Shown here: piece after piece, positions 1 through 7,926 of the stretch | Layout of the letters: each line of letters begins with the position of its first letter | Position numbering within the stretch: position 1 is the stretch's first letter | Assembly: GCA_902812455.1 (NCBI GenBank) | Contig: CADDZH010000100.1 | Location: forward strand, 1-19,902 | Direction of reading: 5' to 3' | DNA: 19,902 nt | Source: Chloroflexota bacterium | GTDB taxonomy: Bacteria > Chloroflexota > Ktedonobacteria > Ktedonobacterales > Ktedonobacteraceae | Program-made: the position numbers and the translations under genes | Notes under the pieces: model-generated | What the model saw: the letters and a program-made list of their open reading frames with translations, nothing else | Told to the model about the DNA's origin: nothing | The model's database searches: none

Positions 1-1402
1 GCTGTCCACCCTGGATCAGGTAAGTGATCGTGACGCTGGCTGTCTGGCTGCTGCTGGGATTTTCCAGCGTGAGGAATTCCTGGAAGCCGCCGCCCACGCT
101 GCCCTCGGCAAAGTACCACTGCGTTTTGGCAGGAGTTGGTGGTATTGGCGGAGGTGGAGTGCTCAACCCTTGGACAGGGGCAAACTCCATTCCGTCGGCA
201 GAGATCTGCAAGCCATTCTCGCCTGTAGCATTGCTGAGCACAACCCGGCCAGGCTGGGATGCGTTGAAGTAGTAAACCCCGAGGCTCACCCACTGCGGGC
301 CAGTATTTTCCCAGCCATATGGTCCCTGAAAGATGCCAATATGTGATTCATCAACATCCACTATATGGCTTACCGTTACTCCAGGATTGTTCGGGTCAGC
401 GCTATAGATGGTATAGGGTGCCCAGCTACTGCTGGCATGATTATCGTTGACGAAAACGCCGACTTCATAATAACCGCTTGAGGGCAGTTCTGGCTGCCAG
501 GTAGCTGTGGCTGTAGCAGAACCGCTGGTGGTCGATGTCCAGTGCAGGCTCCCATGGATGTCAGTAGAAGATGTTGCCGTCGCCCAGCTTCCTGTGCTGC
601 TCCAGCCTGCTGCGCCGTCGTCAACCAGCGTTGCCCCTGGATAGATGGCGCTGCCATTGGCGCTCAGGTCGGGCACTGTGTAGCTCGTGCCTGGATTGCT
701 GACCCAGAGATAATAGTCGGGCACTATGTTAGGATCGGGATAGTTGCCCGTCCAGCCAAAGGGATCGGTCGCGTACCAGTAGGGCAAGTAATAGGTGCCG
801 AAGTGCAGGTGCGGCCCGGTTGACGAGCCGGTTGTGCCGCTTGTGCCAATTGGCCACTGCACGCCCACCTGCTCCCCATAGTAGACTGATAAGGCGCTCA
901 GGTGGCCATAAGCGGTGACGTAGCCATTGCCATGGTCAACGGCAGCCCACAGGCCAAACGCGCTCTCGTGGTTGGTTGGATCGTACCAGCCTGCGCGGAT
1001 CACTGTTCCTGCCGCAGCGCTCAGCACCGGCTCAAACCACAGGTTCAGGTCGTAGCCATTGTGTCCATCGTAGCAGTTGACGCCGCCGCTACAGGAGCCG
1101 ATGGAGTCATTGCTTGTCCATTTCATGCCATCATAGCGCACAAAGAGGCCGTCGAAGTCATACCATGGCTTATCGTGGTCGAAGAAGGAGGTAGTGCGCT
1201 GCGAAATCGGCTGGCTACCGTAATAAGGCCGGTGCATAAAGGGCACGGGCGCGCTGTAGTGAGCCAGCGCATTCGACTGCCCGCTGCTGGCTTGCGTTTG
1301 GGAGACGATGAAGCGCGCCCCTACGAAGCCAAAAAGGGAAGCCACAATGGACAACAGCATTATGAAGAATGCCAGCGTTTTGAGTTGCAAACTATGTTTC
1401 AT
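1..1402 (-). CDS. Secreted M23-family (LytM) peptidase with golvesin-like domain, C-terminus cut by window edge
   Basis: The reading frame is open for 467 codons from ATG at 1402 to the left edge without a stop. An in-frame TGA just upstream fixes the start region; a weak GAGGGG lies about 14 nt before it. Residues 1-35 form a signal peptide or anchor (hydrophobic stretch about 9-28). Residues 110-205 carry the LytM zinc-site signature: H114-x3-D118, H167 in YGHL and H198-x-H200 in GPHLHFG, so a zinc metallo-endopeptidase acting on peptidoglycan cross-links or other peptides outside the membrane is likely. Residues about 258-407 resemble the golvesin C-terminal/Xly-type beta-sandwich (DDG..GW..TGSW, then YYEVGVF and GVYYF). 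A Pro-rich linker (about 415-424) leads to WYFAEGSVGGGFQEFL, a module common in secreted proteins of Ktedonobacteria and Actinobacteria, which continues outside the window. It lies 129 bp downstream of the WD40-like gene on the same strand, with a repeat between them. Confidence 0.85.
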   Translation of the reverse strand, partial: MKHSLQLKTLAFFIMLLSIVASLFGFVGARFIVSQTQASSGQSNALAHYSAPVPFMHRPYYGSQPISQRTTSFFDHDKPWYDFDGLFVRYDGMKWTSNDSIGSCSGGVNCYDGHNGYDLNLWFEPVLSAAAGTVIRAGWYDPTNHESAFGLWAAVDHGNGYVTAYGHLSALSVYYGEQVGVQWPIGTSGTTGSSTGPHLHFGTYYLPYWYATDPFGWTGNYPDPNIVPDYYLWVSNPGTSYTVPDLSANGSAIYPGATLVDDGAAGWSSTGSWATATSSTDIHGSLHWTSTTSGSATATATWQPELPSSGYYEVGVFVNDNHASSSWAPYTIYSADPNNPGVTVSHIVDVDESHIGIFQGPYGWENTGPQWVSLGVYYFNASQPGRVVLSNATGENGLQISADGMEFAPVQGLSTPPPPIPPTPAKTQWYFAEGSVGGGFQEFLTLENPSSSQTASVTITYLIQGGQ

Positions 1403-1462
1403 GATGTGTCTTCAATCCCCTCATTTCATCCGGTCTCCATCCATTGGGGTGATTTTGAGGAA

Positions 1463-1506
1463 GGGCCGATCAATCGGCATGGGCGCGATCAATCGGGAAC
1501 CTACGG
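1463..1506 (-). repeat. Dispersed GTAGG-type hairpin repeat, intergenic copy
   Basis: Read on the minus strand this begins GTAGG and contains CCGATTGATCGCGCCC followed by GCCGATTGATCGGC. The second part is a short hairpin with arms GCCGAT/ATCGGC. The order of parts matches the copy at 10001-10042 inside mqnA. It sits between the WD40-like gene and the M23 peptidase gene. Confidence 0.6.
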
Positions 1507-1531
1507 TCACCCGCAAGGATAGAGAGCCATT

Positions 1532-2815
1532 TCATCCGACAGCGACAACATGTTGCATTACCGGGGTGAGCGCCTGCACAGAGGGCTGCGCCGGTGCTGT
1601 AGTAACGCGGGCAGACCAGTAGCGTGGTGAGCCTCCAATGACCAGGTTCACCGGGTTGGAAGCGATAAACGTGATGCTGGCGCTATTGGCTGCCCAGGAT
1701 GGATTGTAGTTGAGCTGCATCCCGGTCTGATTCGGAGAAGCTACTATCCAGGAGCGGGCCGTTGCCACATCCACAACGGCAATAGCGCATTGCAGGGCCT
1801 GGGCCTGGAGATCGGCCTGCCGGTTGGTCACGTTGGTACGCTCGACGAAGGCTATTTTGCTGCCATCTGGCGACCAGGCCAGCCTGTAGCCATGACCACC
1901 ATCGGCGCCGGCCAGGTAGCGCTGCTGCGTGCCATTGCTGCTCATCACCCATAAACTGGCGGGTAAAAATGGCGTAGAGCTATCTGAGAGCAGTTCGTAG
2001 GCGATAGACTTCCCATCAGGCGACCAGGCAAACATAGCGGCAATGGATTGGCTGCCGCCGGGAATGGTAAACAGGTGCGTGAGATTGCTGCCATCGCTGT
2101 TCATCAACCAGGTGTCACTTTCCATACCCAGCCCGGCTGTTGTCGAATAGATAATGCGCGAACCATTTGGTGACGCGGCTGCATCGACCAGGAACGCCGA
2201 AGGCATATGGATATCGATATTCTTGAACGCCCCGGTAGCTGCATCGACCTCCCAGAGGCCTGGATTCCAGCCAGTGCTGGTCATAGGAGCATTTGGCCCC
2301 AGCGGGAACATCGGGCGATAGAGGAATGTATGGCCATTGCCTCCCGGCATCCAGTTGAGGAAATTACCGAGCACATTGGCAGGTAGCAAACTCAATTTCC
2401 CCTGCTGGGTATCAAATATCCATACCTGCTCGCCATGATCGCGTGAGGCATTGATGGCCAGGTAGCGACCATCCGGCGAGAGCTGCATAGAGAGTACGCT
2501 ATCAGATTCGCTCAGGCCGAATTGATCGCCGAAGTTCGCGACCGGCTGAAAAGCTCCCAGCGGCTGCCCGTTGCTGCCTTTTGGAGCGCGAGCCAGCACA
2601 AATCTTGCCGAGAGCTTCAGCGTGGAATAGACATACGCTGCAGGTGATTGTTGTGAGATATGGACCTGTGCCCGGCGACCCAGGCTCATAGTGCGCGTTG
2701 AAGATTGATTGCCGGCAACCTGCGAGTGTACACTTTGTTCAGCCCGCACATCCAGTACGAGCATCACTCCCGCGATTACCAGCAGCAGTAATATCACCGG
2801 TGACATCCGTCGCAT
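1532..2815 (-). CDS. Secreted TolB/WD40-like beta-propeller protein
   Basis: A protein of 427 residues if started at the ATG at 2815. GGAGG five bases upstream of that ATG decides this start over the ATG four codons earlier, which itself overlaps the GGAGG. Residues about 5-25 are a hydrophobic signal sequence or anchor, so the protein is exported. At least four TolB-type PD40 repeats are visible by their (W/L)SPDG-type cores: LSPDGRYLAI near residue 112, SPNGSRIIYS near 215, WSPDGKSIAYE near 264 and WSPDGSKIAF near 314, consistent with a six-bladed propeller. No catalytic motif was found, so this is more likely a binding or scaffold protein than an oligopeptidase. It shares strand with the FemAB-type gene (124 bp upstream) and the M23 gene downstream, which suggests an envelope role. 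The precise function is unknown. Confidence 0.8.
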   Translation of the reverse strand: MRRMSPVILLLLVIAGVMLVLDVRAEQSVHSQVAGNQSSTRTMSLGRRAQVHISQQSPAAYVYSTLKLSARFVLARAPKGSNGQPLGAFQPVANFGDQFGLSESDSVLSMQLSPDGRYLAINASRDHGEQVWIFDTQQGKLSLLPANVLGNFLNWMPGGNGHTFLYRPMFPLGPNAPMTSTGWNPGLWEVDAATGAFKNIDIHMPSAFLVDAAASPNGSRIIYSTTAGLGMESDTWLMNSDGSNLTHLFTIPGGSQSIAAMFAWSPDGKSIAYELLSDSSTPFLPASLWVMSSNGTQQRYLAGADGGHGYRLAWSPDGSKIAFVERTNVTNRQADLQAQALQCAIAVVDVATARSWIVASPNQTGMQLNYNPSWAANSASITFIASNPVNLVIGGSPRYWSARVTTAPAQPSVQALTPVMQHVVAVG

Positions 2816-2939
2816 AACATCCTCCATTCATCTCAGCCCACCTGGGCAATCCAGATGGACATGATGTATTGGCATTTACAATAGATGTCTATCGACAGAT
2901 GAATGGAGAAGATGAATTGACATAAGTTGATATATAAGG

Positions 2940-3968
2940 TTAGAGATCAGAGGGCAAAAAGCGGCGGGCCACATGCATGGCAAGGGGCCGGTAGACGTAC
3001 TCGTAGCAGCCAACGAAGCGCACTATACGCCCGCCCCAGCCGCGCTTAAACCGGTAGACGCCAGCCATAGGCTCATCCTGGTCGTCTGTCGCGGGAATGC
3101 CCCAGAAGTCATACTCTGCTGCGCCCTGCTCTCTGGCCCAGCGTATAGCTTGCCATTGCAGCAGGTAGCTGGGCATGAGGTTACGATGTTCATTGCTCGA
3201 AGCTCCGTAGAGATAGATGCCTTGCCTGGCAAACAGAGCCACGAAAATACCCGCCAGCAATTCTCCATTGTACTCAGCCAGGAAGAGACGGGCCTGGCCG
3301 CGAGGGGCAAAGATGTTCCAGGCGCGCAGGTAATAGTCGAGGGTGTGGATGCCAAACCTGTCGCGCTCGCTCGTCGTTTCCATCAAGGCATACCAGGCTC
3401 GCACATCTTCAGTCGATTGCGCGGCGCGCACCGTCACTCCCTTGCGTTCAGCCAGCCGCACATTGTAGCGCCACTTCTCTTTCATCTGCGCCAGTAGAGC
3501 CGCTTCATCCTGGGTTATATCGAGCACAACGGTGCGCACAGGCTGTACAGCCGGGACGGGATACAAGAGCATCGAAGCCAGACCTTCCATGAGGCAATCG
3601 CTGGTCGATATGCCCATCTCTAGCGCCGGCTCCATGCGCAGGGCTACCGTGCCACGCCTGCGCAGCCGGGCGTTCAACTGTGAGAAAAAGGCGGCACATA
3701 ACGCCGGTTGTGACCAATCAATGACCGGTCCCTTCGGGATATATGCCAGGTTTCCAAGTTGTAGAGGCAGACGAGGGGCAGCGCGGCATAAGACCTGTGC
3801 AGCAGCGACTATCTTGCTCTCATCGCATAGGGCGAAGCGCAGGGGCTGCCATCCCATGCTGGCCTTGAGTTCGCCCCATCCCCAGCTCTGTAAAAAATGG
3901 CCTTGAGGATGCTGATCGATGAATTGATCCCACTGCTCCCTTTGAGAGGCAGAAAGGCTACGCAACAT
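2940..3968 (-). CDS. FemAB/FemX-type peptidoglycan interpeptide-bridge aminoacyltransferase
   Basis: About 342 residues, the usual length of Fem-type transferases, which use aminoacyl-tRNA to add residues to the stem peptide of lipid II at the cytoplasmic membrane face. Family hallmarks are visible: the N-terminal GHFLQSWGWGELKASMGW, the central KWRYNVRLAERKGV, and the C-terminal region with YDFWGIP followed by GVYRFKRGWGG and a YEYVYRPL end. The frame extends upstream to a GTG at 4013. ATG at 3968 is preferred because AGG lies about 8-9 bases before it and the protein then starts just before the conserved region; ATG at 3983 is also possible. The added amino acid cannot be told from sequence. 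Related FemX-like proteins in Chloroflexota are often annotated only as GNAT-fold or lipid II:glycine glycyltransferases. Confidence 0.8.
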   Translation of the reverse strand: MLRSLSASQREQWDQFIDQHPQGHFLQSWGWGELKASMGWQPLRFALCDESKIVAAAQVLCRAAPRLPLQLGNLAYIPKGPVIDWSQPALCAAFFSQLNARLRRRGTVALRMEPALEMGISTSDCLMEGLASMLLYPVPAVQPVRTVVLDITQDEAALLAQMKEKWRYNVRLAERKGVTVRAAQSTEDVRAWYALMETTSERDRFGIHTLDYYLRAWNIFAPRGQARLFLAEYNGELLAGIFVALFARQGIYLYGASSNEHRNLMPSYLLQWQAIRWAREQGAAEYDFWGIPATDDQDEPMAGVYRFKRGWGGRIVRFVGCYEYVYRPLAMHVARRFLPSDL

Positions 3969-4054
3969 GTATTGACCTGTCATATGCTTATAACTATTAA
4001 CTATTTCATACACCCGCCAGCATGGCTACTCTGCAAGCGATCCCATGATGGTGC

Positions 4055-4060
4055 TATAAT
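4055..4060 (+). promoter_or_regulatory. Likely -10 box for the trk pair
   Basis: A perfect TATAAT lies about 105 bases upstream of the first TrkA gene in the divergent gap between it and the FemAB-type gene. The best -35 at the right distance (CTGCAA, 4031-4036, spacer 18) is weak, so this is a tentative promoter. Confidence 0.35.
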
Positions 4061-4165
4061 AGCATGTATTGAGTCGAATGGCTCAACATAGTGCTTTAGT
4101 TAAAGAGAAAGATAGAACTGGAAACAATAAATGATGTTGGTCAACTGGCCAACAGGAGGAATAGA

Positions 4166-4606
4166 GTGAAAATCGTTATACTTGGATGCGGCCGTGTTGG
4201 CGCCGCCCTGGCCACGATGATGGATCGCGCAGGGCATACAGTCGCGGTGATCGACTCCAGCAGTGAAGCCTTCCGGCGCCTGGACCCCAAGTTTGGGGGC
4301 GAGACGATCATAGGGAATGGTGTCGATGAAGATGTACTCATCCGTGCTGGCATTAAAGATGCCGATGCCTTTGCCGCCGTTACCAATGGAGATAATCGCA
4401 ATGTCATGGCCAGCCAGATTGCAAGAGAGATCTTTGGCGTCAAGAAAGTTGTCTGCCGTATCTACGACCCTATACGGCAGAGTACATATAGTGAACTCGG
4501 CCTTGAAACAATTTGCCCGACAATCATAGGGGCACAAATGCTCTTTCAAGCTCTTGAGCGGGATAATAGGCAGGACAAACAAGGAGAGCGAAGCGGAGTT
4601 CAGTAG
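4166..4606 (+). CDS. TrkA-family potassium-uptake regulator, N domain only
   Basis: 146 residues starting at GTG 4166, set by AGGAGG at 4154-4159 with a 6-base spacer. The N-terminus KIVILGCGRVGAALA is the glycine-rich loop of an RCK/TrkA-N Rossmann fold, followed by acidic D29 (VIDSSS), GNGVDEDVL and the AAVTNGDNRNVMASQIAR stretch. Such proteins bind NAD(H) or nucleotides on the cytoplasmic face of Trk/Ktr potassium transporters. The usual C-terminal RCK_C ligand domain (about 80 residues) is missing: the frame ends at about residue 146 and only 93 bp separate it from the next gene, too little to hide a frameshifted domain. With the second TrkA gene it forms a tandem pair comparable to mycobacterial ceoB/ceoC. 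No membrane subunit (TrkH/KtrB) is in the window. Confidence 0.85.
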   Translation: MKIVILGCGRVGAALATMMDRAGHTVAVIDSSSEAFRRLDPKFGGETIIGNGVDEDVLIRAGIKDADAFAAVTNGDNRNVMASQIAREIFGVKKVVCRIYDPIRQSTYSELGLETICPTIIGAQMLFQALERDNRQDKQGERSGVQ

Positions 4607-4637
4607 TACTTTGTCAAACTTCATATGAGCAATTTCA

Positions 4638-4667
4638 TGTAGTGGCCTCCCATGTGGGGGCCAGGTT
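4638..4667 (+). repeat. 30-bp hairpin repeat between the two trkA genes
   Basis: The core GGCCTCCCATGTGGGGGCC folds into a stem with one G-U pair. The whole 30 bp matches 7857-7886 at 28 positions; both differ only in the loop and at one stem base where pairing is kept. It lies in the short gap between co-directional genes, where it could act as a transcript-processing or attenuation hairpin. Confidence 0.6.
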
Positions 4668-4699
4668 GGGAGTAAAGTAGAGAAGAAGGAACAAGACAT

Positions 4700-5362
4700 A
4701 TGTATATTATCATCGGTGGCGGTGGCGATGTTGGCTACTACCTCACAAAAAGCCTGCTCAGTCAGGGCCACGAAGTATTGCTGCTAGAGAAAAACGCCAC
4801 ACGCTTTCAGGCGCTCAGCGAAGAGCTTGACCAGGCAGTGGTGCGAGGAGATGCATGTGAGGCACGCACCATGGAAGAGGTGGGGGCAAGCCGGGCCGAC
4901 GTGGTGATTGCGGTCACAGGCGAAGACGAAGATAACCTGGTCATTTGCCAGATGGCCAAAAGACGCTTCAAAGTAGGCCGCACCATAGCCCGGCTCAATA
5001 ATCCAAAACACGAGCAGATTTTTCAGAAGCTGGGCATCGATGTGACGGTCAGTCCTACGAAAGCTATTCTCTCGCTCATCGAGGCAGAGCTGCCAGGCTA
5101 TACGTTCGTGCCGCTCATGACTCTCAGGCGAGCAGGCCTGGAAATTGTCGAGATGCATGTCCCGGCAGAATCGCCCATTGTGGGAAAAACCCTGAGCGCG
5201 ATTGACCTGCCACGCACCAGCAATATCGCCTTAATTATTCGCGACAACGAGTTTATCTTCCCCAGCGCAGATACCCAGTTGCTGGCCAATGACGAGATCT
5301 ACGCACTGGTCAACCGGGAGGGCGAAGAGGCGCTGCGCAAGGCTGTGGGCGCAACAGTTTAA
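4700..5362 (+). CDS. TrkA-family potassium-uptake regulator, full length
   Basis: 220 residues, standard for TrkA with one N and one C domain. Residues 1-125 form the Rossmann domain: MYIIIGGGGDVGYYL is the nucleotide-binding loop, E30 sits at the end of the second strand, and VVRGDACEARTMEEVGASRADVVIAVTGEDEDN is the classic TrkA-N middle. Residues about 140-215 are the RCK_C domain (EMHVPAESPIVGKTLSAIDLP, then NDEIYALV). It likely pairs with the truncated TrkA just upstream to gate a potassium transporter encoded elsewhere. AAGGA lies about 9 bases before the ATG. The gene ends 3 bp from the convergent stop of the AI-2E-family gene. Confidence 0.87.
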   Translation: MYIIIGGGGDVGYYLTKSLLSQGHEVLLLEKNATRFQALSEELDQAVVRGDACEARTMEEVGASRADVVIAVTGEDEDNLVICQMAKRRFKVGRTIARLNNPKHEQIFQKLGIDVTVSPTKAILSLIEAELPGYTFVPLMTLRRAGLEIVEMHVPAESPIVGKTLSAIDLPRTSNIALIIRDNEFIFPSADTQLLANDEIYALVNREGEEALRKAVGATV

Positions 5363-5365
5363 TCT

Positions 5366-6727
5366 TTACTCATGCTCTTCTGATGAATCCGCGGGTGCTT
5401 CTTTAGCATCGGGAACGGGGCGCAAGAGGTCGATCTGATCGATCCTCATGTTGGCACTCTTGATACGAGGAAACTGCACTCCTGTTTTGGATGCCTCTGT
5501 GGCCAGAGGAGTAGAAGCCTCTTCCTGCTCCTCTGGAGGTATTTCTATCACCTCGAGCTTCCCGCTGGGTGTAGTGCGGGTCCTCCTTATATGTAACCTG
5601 AGTGCATTAGGAGGGCGAAAGACCCAGGGAGTGCGACGCTTATGAGCAAGGATCTCATCGGCGGTCTCACCCAGCACAAGAGAGCGGTATAAGCTGGCAA
5701 TAACTACCCAGGCAGCGGCGACAACGGGTGTGGCGATCAGGGCGCCAAAGGCGCCAAATAATTGCACGCCGATAATCAAAGCGAGGAGCGAGGCAACCGG
5801 GTGCAGCCCAACAGCATGACCAACTATGCGCGGTCCCAGGATATTACTTTCAGCCAACTGGACGGCGACGAAGTAAATGAGGATCCAGAATGTCCTGGGG
5901 AAGGGATCAGGCAAGAGCAGAGAAATGAGAAGCGCGGGAATAGAAGCTAGAGTTGGGCCAACCATCGGGATCGTTTCAAAGATGAAAGCCAGCACGCCTA
6001 TGATCAGGGCATACCCGCTCAATCCGAAAATGGCGGATCCTATGCCGGCCAGAAAGCCAATGATCACTGCCAGCGTAAGCTGGCCACGAATGTAGTTCCC
6101 CACAACACGGTTCAAGGCATCTTCAAACAATTGCACGTGAGGCTTTGAGCGCTCAGGCACAATGCTCATCAAACTATTGCGTATGTGCTTGCCATCCAGC
6201 GTAAAGTAGAAGCTCATGACCAGGATGATGATGACATCTATGATGGCATTGGTCACAAAGAACACAAGGTTGAGGACATTGGTGGCCAGCGATGTGGCAA
6301 AACTTGTCGCCTGCGCCCTGGCCTGATCCAGGGCATCGGTAATAGTTGCCTGGGGAATACCGTTCTGCGCTAAAAAATTTTCAATATTAGTTAATTGCGC
6401 AGGCAAAGCGTTAAAGAAGTTGATCACCGTGGCCTGGAATGTTAGCACTTGCTGGATGAGCGTAAACACAAGGGCATAGCTTAAGCCTCCAAGCACCGCC
6501 AGGGTAAGTGCATAGGCAATAAAGGTTGCCAGCAAACGTGGAATATACCTGTTCAACAGGTTCACAAATGGCGTGAGCAGAAACGACACGGCCAGGGAAA
6601 GTAAGAGCAGCAAAATAGCATGGAAAAATTCTCCCAGGAGCAGGCCCCACAGGTAGTATACGATAACCCCAATACAGATAATACTTATGAGAATGTCACG
6701 TGTACGCGACCAATTAATTTTTCCCAT
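5366..6727 (-). CDS. AI-2E/PerM-family transporter with acidic C-terminal tail
   Basis: 453 residues from the ATG at 6727, chosen because AGGGA lies 9-10 bases upstream and the protein then begins MGKINWSRTRD just before the first membrane segment; the open frame runs 30 codons further upstream but that part is not family-like. Membrane segments appear near 12-32, 35-52 and 64-93, then a long periplasmic stretch, then several in the second half. Family signatures are NYIRGQL in the middle and FETIPMVGP further on. The family name comes from E. coli TqsA, linked to autoinducer-2 export, but most members are uncharacterised or ion/proton antiporters, so no substrate is assigned. After the last membrane segment there is an unusual charged cytoplasmic tail of about 90 residues, rich in R then E/P, ending SSEEHE. 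The gene is tail-to-tail with trkA. Confidence 0.85.
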   Translation of the reverse strand: MGKINWSRTRDILISIICIGVIVYYLWGLLLGEFFHAILLLLLSLAVSFLLTPFVNLLNRYIPRLLATFIAYALTLAVLGGLSYALVFTLIQQVLTFQATVINFFNALPAQLTNIENFLAQNGIPQATITDALDQARAQATSFATSLATNVLNLVFFVTNAIIDVIIILVMSFYFTLDGKHIRNSLMSIVPERSKPHVQLFEDALNRVVGNYIRGQLTLAVIIGFLAGIGSAIFGLSGYALIIGVLAFIFETIPMVGPTLASIPALLISLLLPDPFPRTFWILIYFVAVQLAESNILGPRIVGHAVGLHPVASLLALIIGVQLFGAFGALIATPVVAAAWVVIASLYRSLVLGETADEILAHKRRTPWVFRPPNALRLHIRRTRTTPSGKLEVIEIPPEEQEEASTPLATEASKTGVQFPRIKSANMRIDQIDLLRPVPDAKEAPADSSEEHE

Positions 6728-6874
6728 ATCATGTTTCCCTGAGTATTCCAGACATCCAATCCATACTGCCGTATCACTATTGTGACAGGTTTCAAGCAAA
6801 AGCACAAGAGGATACATCTAGTGATTACCTCTAGAGAGCGAATGAATCAGGGAAAAGTCTTGTTGCATGAAGAT

Positions 6875-6900
6875 GCCTGGCACCTATAAAGGTGCCAGGC
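6875..6900 (-). terminator. Strong hairpin after the FG-GAP-like gene
   Basis: Perfect 11-bp arms GCCTGGCACCT/AGGTGCCAGGC with a 4-base loop begin 2 bp after the TGA of the minus-strand gene ending at 6903. No U-run follows, so termination may need Rho or the hairpin may only stabilise the 3' end. It separates that gene from the AI-2E gene downstream. Confidence 0.55.
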
Positions 6901-6902
6901 TA

Positions 6903-7730
6903 TCATAGTTGTACATTATCGCTGGGGCGTGCAGGACGAAATGCTCCATTGTCATTGATAAAGACGAAATGGCTCCCCTGCACATTGATGATCATATCGA
7001 GCTTTCCATCCCCGTTCACATCCTTAAAGGTCAAGGTCACAACAGCCAGGTTTGAATTCGGCCCGATGAGCGTAGGCCCGACATAGACCTTTGCTTTCGA
7101 TGGATCCCCTCCGGGAAACTCGATGACCTCAATATGGCTATCCAGGTTGATAGCGATAAAATGACTTGGATGAGCTGGCGAGTCGTTATGGCCAACAACC
7201 ATGTCCACCTGATAGGTTCTTGGCCGCCCGTAATGCCAGTCATCCTGGGTTACTTGCCACCAGTTGGCAATCGTCGTTAACAGCACCCAGCCCACGACCA
7301 TGATAAACAGAGCCATCCCTACAAATACCAGCCAGTGGAAACGGGGCTTTGAGATATCTTCGGTCACCTGCTCTCGCTGCCTTACAGGCACCTCGTCAAC
7401 CGGCATGCTGCGCCGGCGGTTCGCCTGCACTGCCGGTATGCTTGCCTGGGTTGCCGAGCGCCTGGGGGGAACGCCTGGCATTTCACCAGGATTCGTTGCG
7501 CGTATGGCACGTTCACCGGTAATCGCTCGCACATCGGGCCGTGTGCGCCCCATTTCCGTTCTCACGTCACCACGCTCATAGTAGCGCAGTGAGCTATTCG
7601 GCATCCTGGGCGGCCAGTTGTCATCGTACTCATCGTCATAAAGCTCGTCTTCGTCTTCTTGTTCTCGCTTAACCTGGCGCGCCGGGGGGCGCGTTGCGCG
7701 GTGTTGCTGCTGCAAGTTATACTGTTTCAC
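6903..7730 (-). CDS. Single-pass membrane protein with FG-GAP/VCBS-like extracellular end
   Basis: 275 residues from GTG at 7730, with AGAGGA about 11 bases upstream. Residues 1-130 are charged and low in hydrophobics (acidic run EDEDELYDDEYDD, then Arg/Pro-rich), probably a disordered cytoplasmic tail. Residues 133-155 are one membrane helix. The outside part (about 160-275) contains DVNGDGKLDMIINV at 237-250, an EF-hand-like calcium loop typical of FG-GAP/VCBS propeller repeats, but only one clear copy. The topology would suit a sensor or anchor, yet no partner is evident and no function can be given. A MITE-like element and LexA-like boxes lie upstream, and a strong hairpin directly follows the stop. 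Confidence 0.75.
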   Translation of the reverse strand: MKQYNLQQQHRATRPPARQVKREQEDEDELYDDEYDDNWPPRMPNSSLRYYERGDVRTEMGRTRPDVRAITGERAIRATNPGEMPGVPPRRSATQASIPAVQANRRRSMPVDEVPVRQREQVTEDISKPRFHWLVFVGMALFIMVVGWVLLTTIANWWQVTQDDWHYGRPRTYQVDMVVGHNDSPAHPSHFIAINLDSHIEVIEFPGGDPSKAKVYVGPTLIGPNSNLAVVTLTFKDVNGDGKLDMIINVQGSHFVFINDNGAFRPARPSDNVQL

Positions 7731-7780
7731 ATCAGCGCCGTCCTCTCTGGAAAAAAATTATCCTGGCAATTCTATTAAGA

Positions 7781-7899
7781 GTTTATCCGAAAACCGGATC
7801 AGAGCCTGACTCCCACAAGGGGAGTCACTCCATGTCCCCTCGTTGGAGGCCGAAGGTGTAGTGGCCTCCCTTGTGGAGGCCAGGTTTTCGGATAAGTTC
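7781..7899. mobile_element. MITE-like element, 119 bp, with terminal inverted repeats
   Basis: The ends are near-perfect inverted repeats (left GTTTATCCGAAAACC, right GGTTTTCGGATAAGTTC on the plus strand) and TAAGA occurs directly outside both (7776-7780 and 7900-7904), as a 5-bp target duplication would. Inside are two smaller hairpins, GACTCCC...GGGGAGTC and GGCCTCC...GGAGGCC. There is no coding capacity, so mobility would depend on a transposase elsewhere. It lies 50 bp upstream of the FG-GAP-like gene. Confidence 0.55.
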
Positions 7900-7926
7900 T
7901 AAGAAGCTTGGTACTCGTAGCCAGTT

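Noticed and set aside
902..1522. 206-codon plus-strand ORF
   Set aside because: Antisense to the M23 peptidase whose H-x3-D and H-x-H motifs are clear; no recognisable protein.
4100..4771. 223-codon minus-strand ORF
   Set aside because: Antisense to the first trkA gene, which has its own AGGAGG and a Rossmann motif.
5366..6727. Quorum-sensing (AI-2) exporter
   Set aside because: The family name alone does not support this; no luxS or AI-2 genes are nearby and members have varied roles.
7781..7899. Simple intrinsic terminator
   Set aside because: The inverted ends are over 80 bp apart, flanked by matching TAAGA, and no T-run follows; a MITE-like element fits better.
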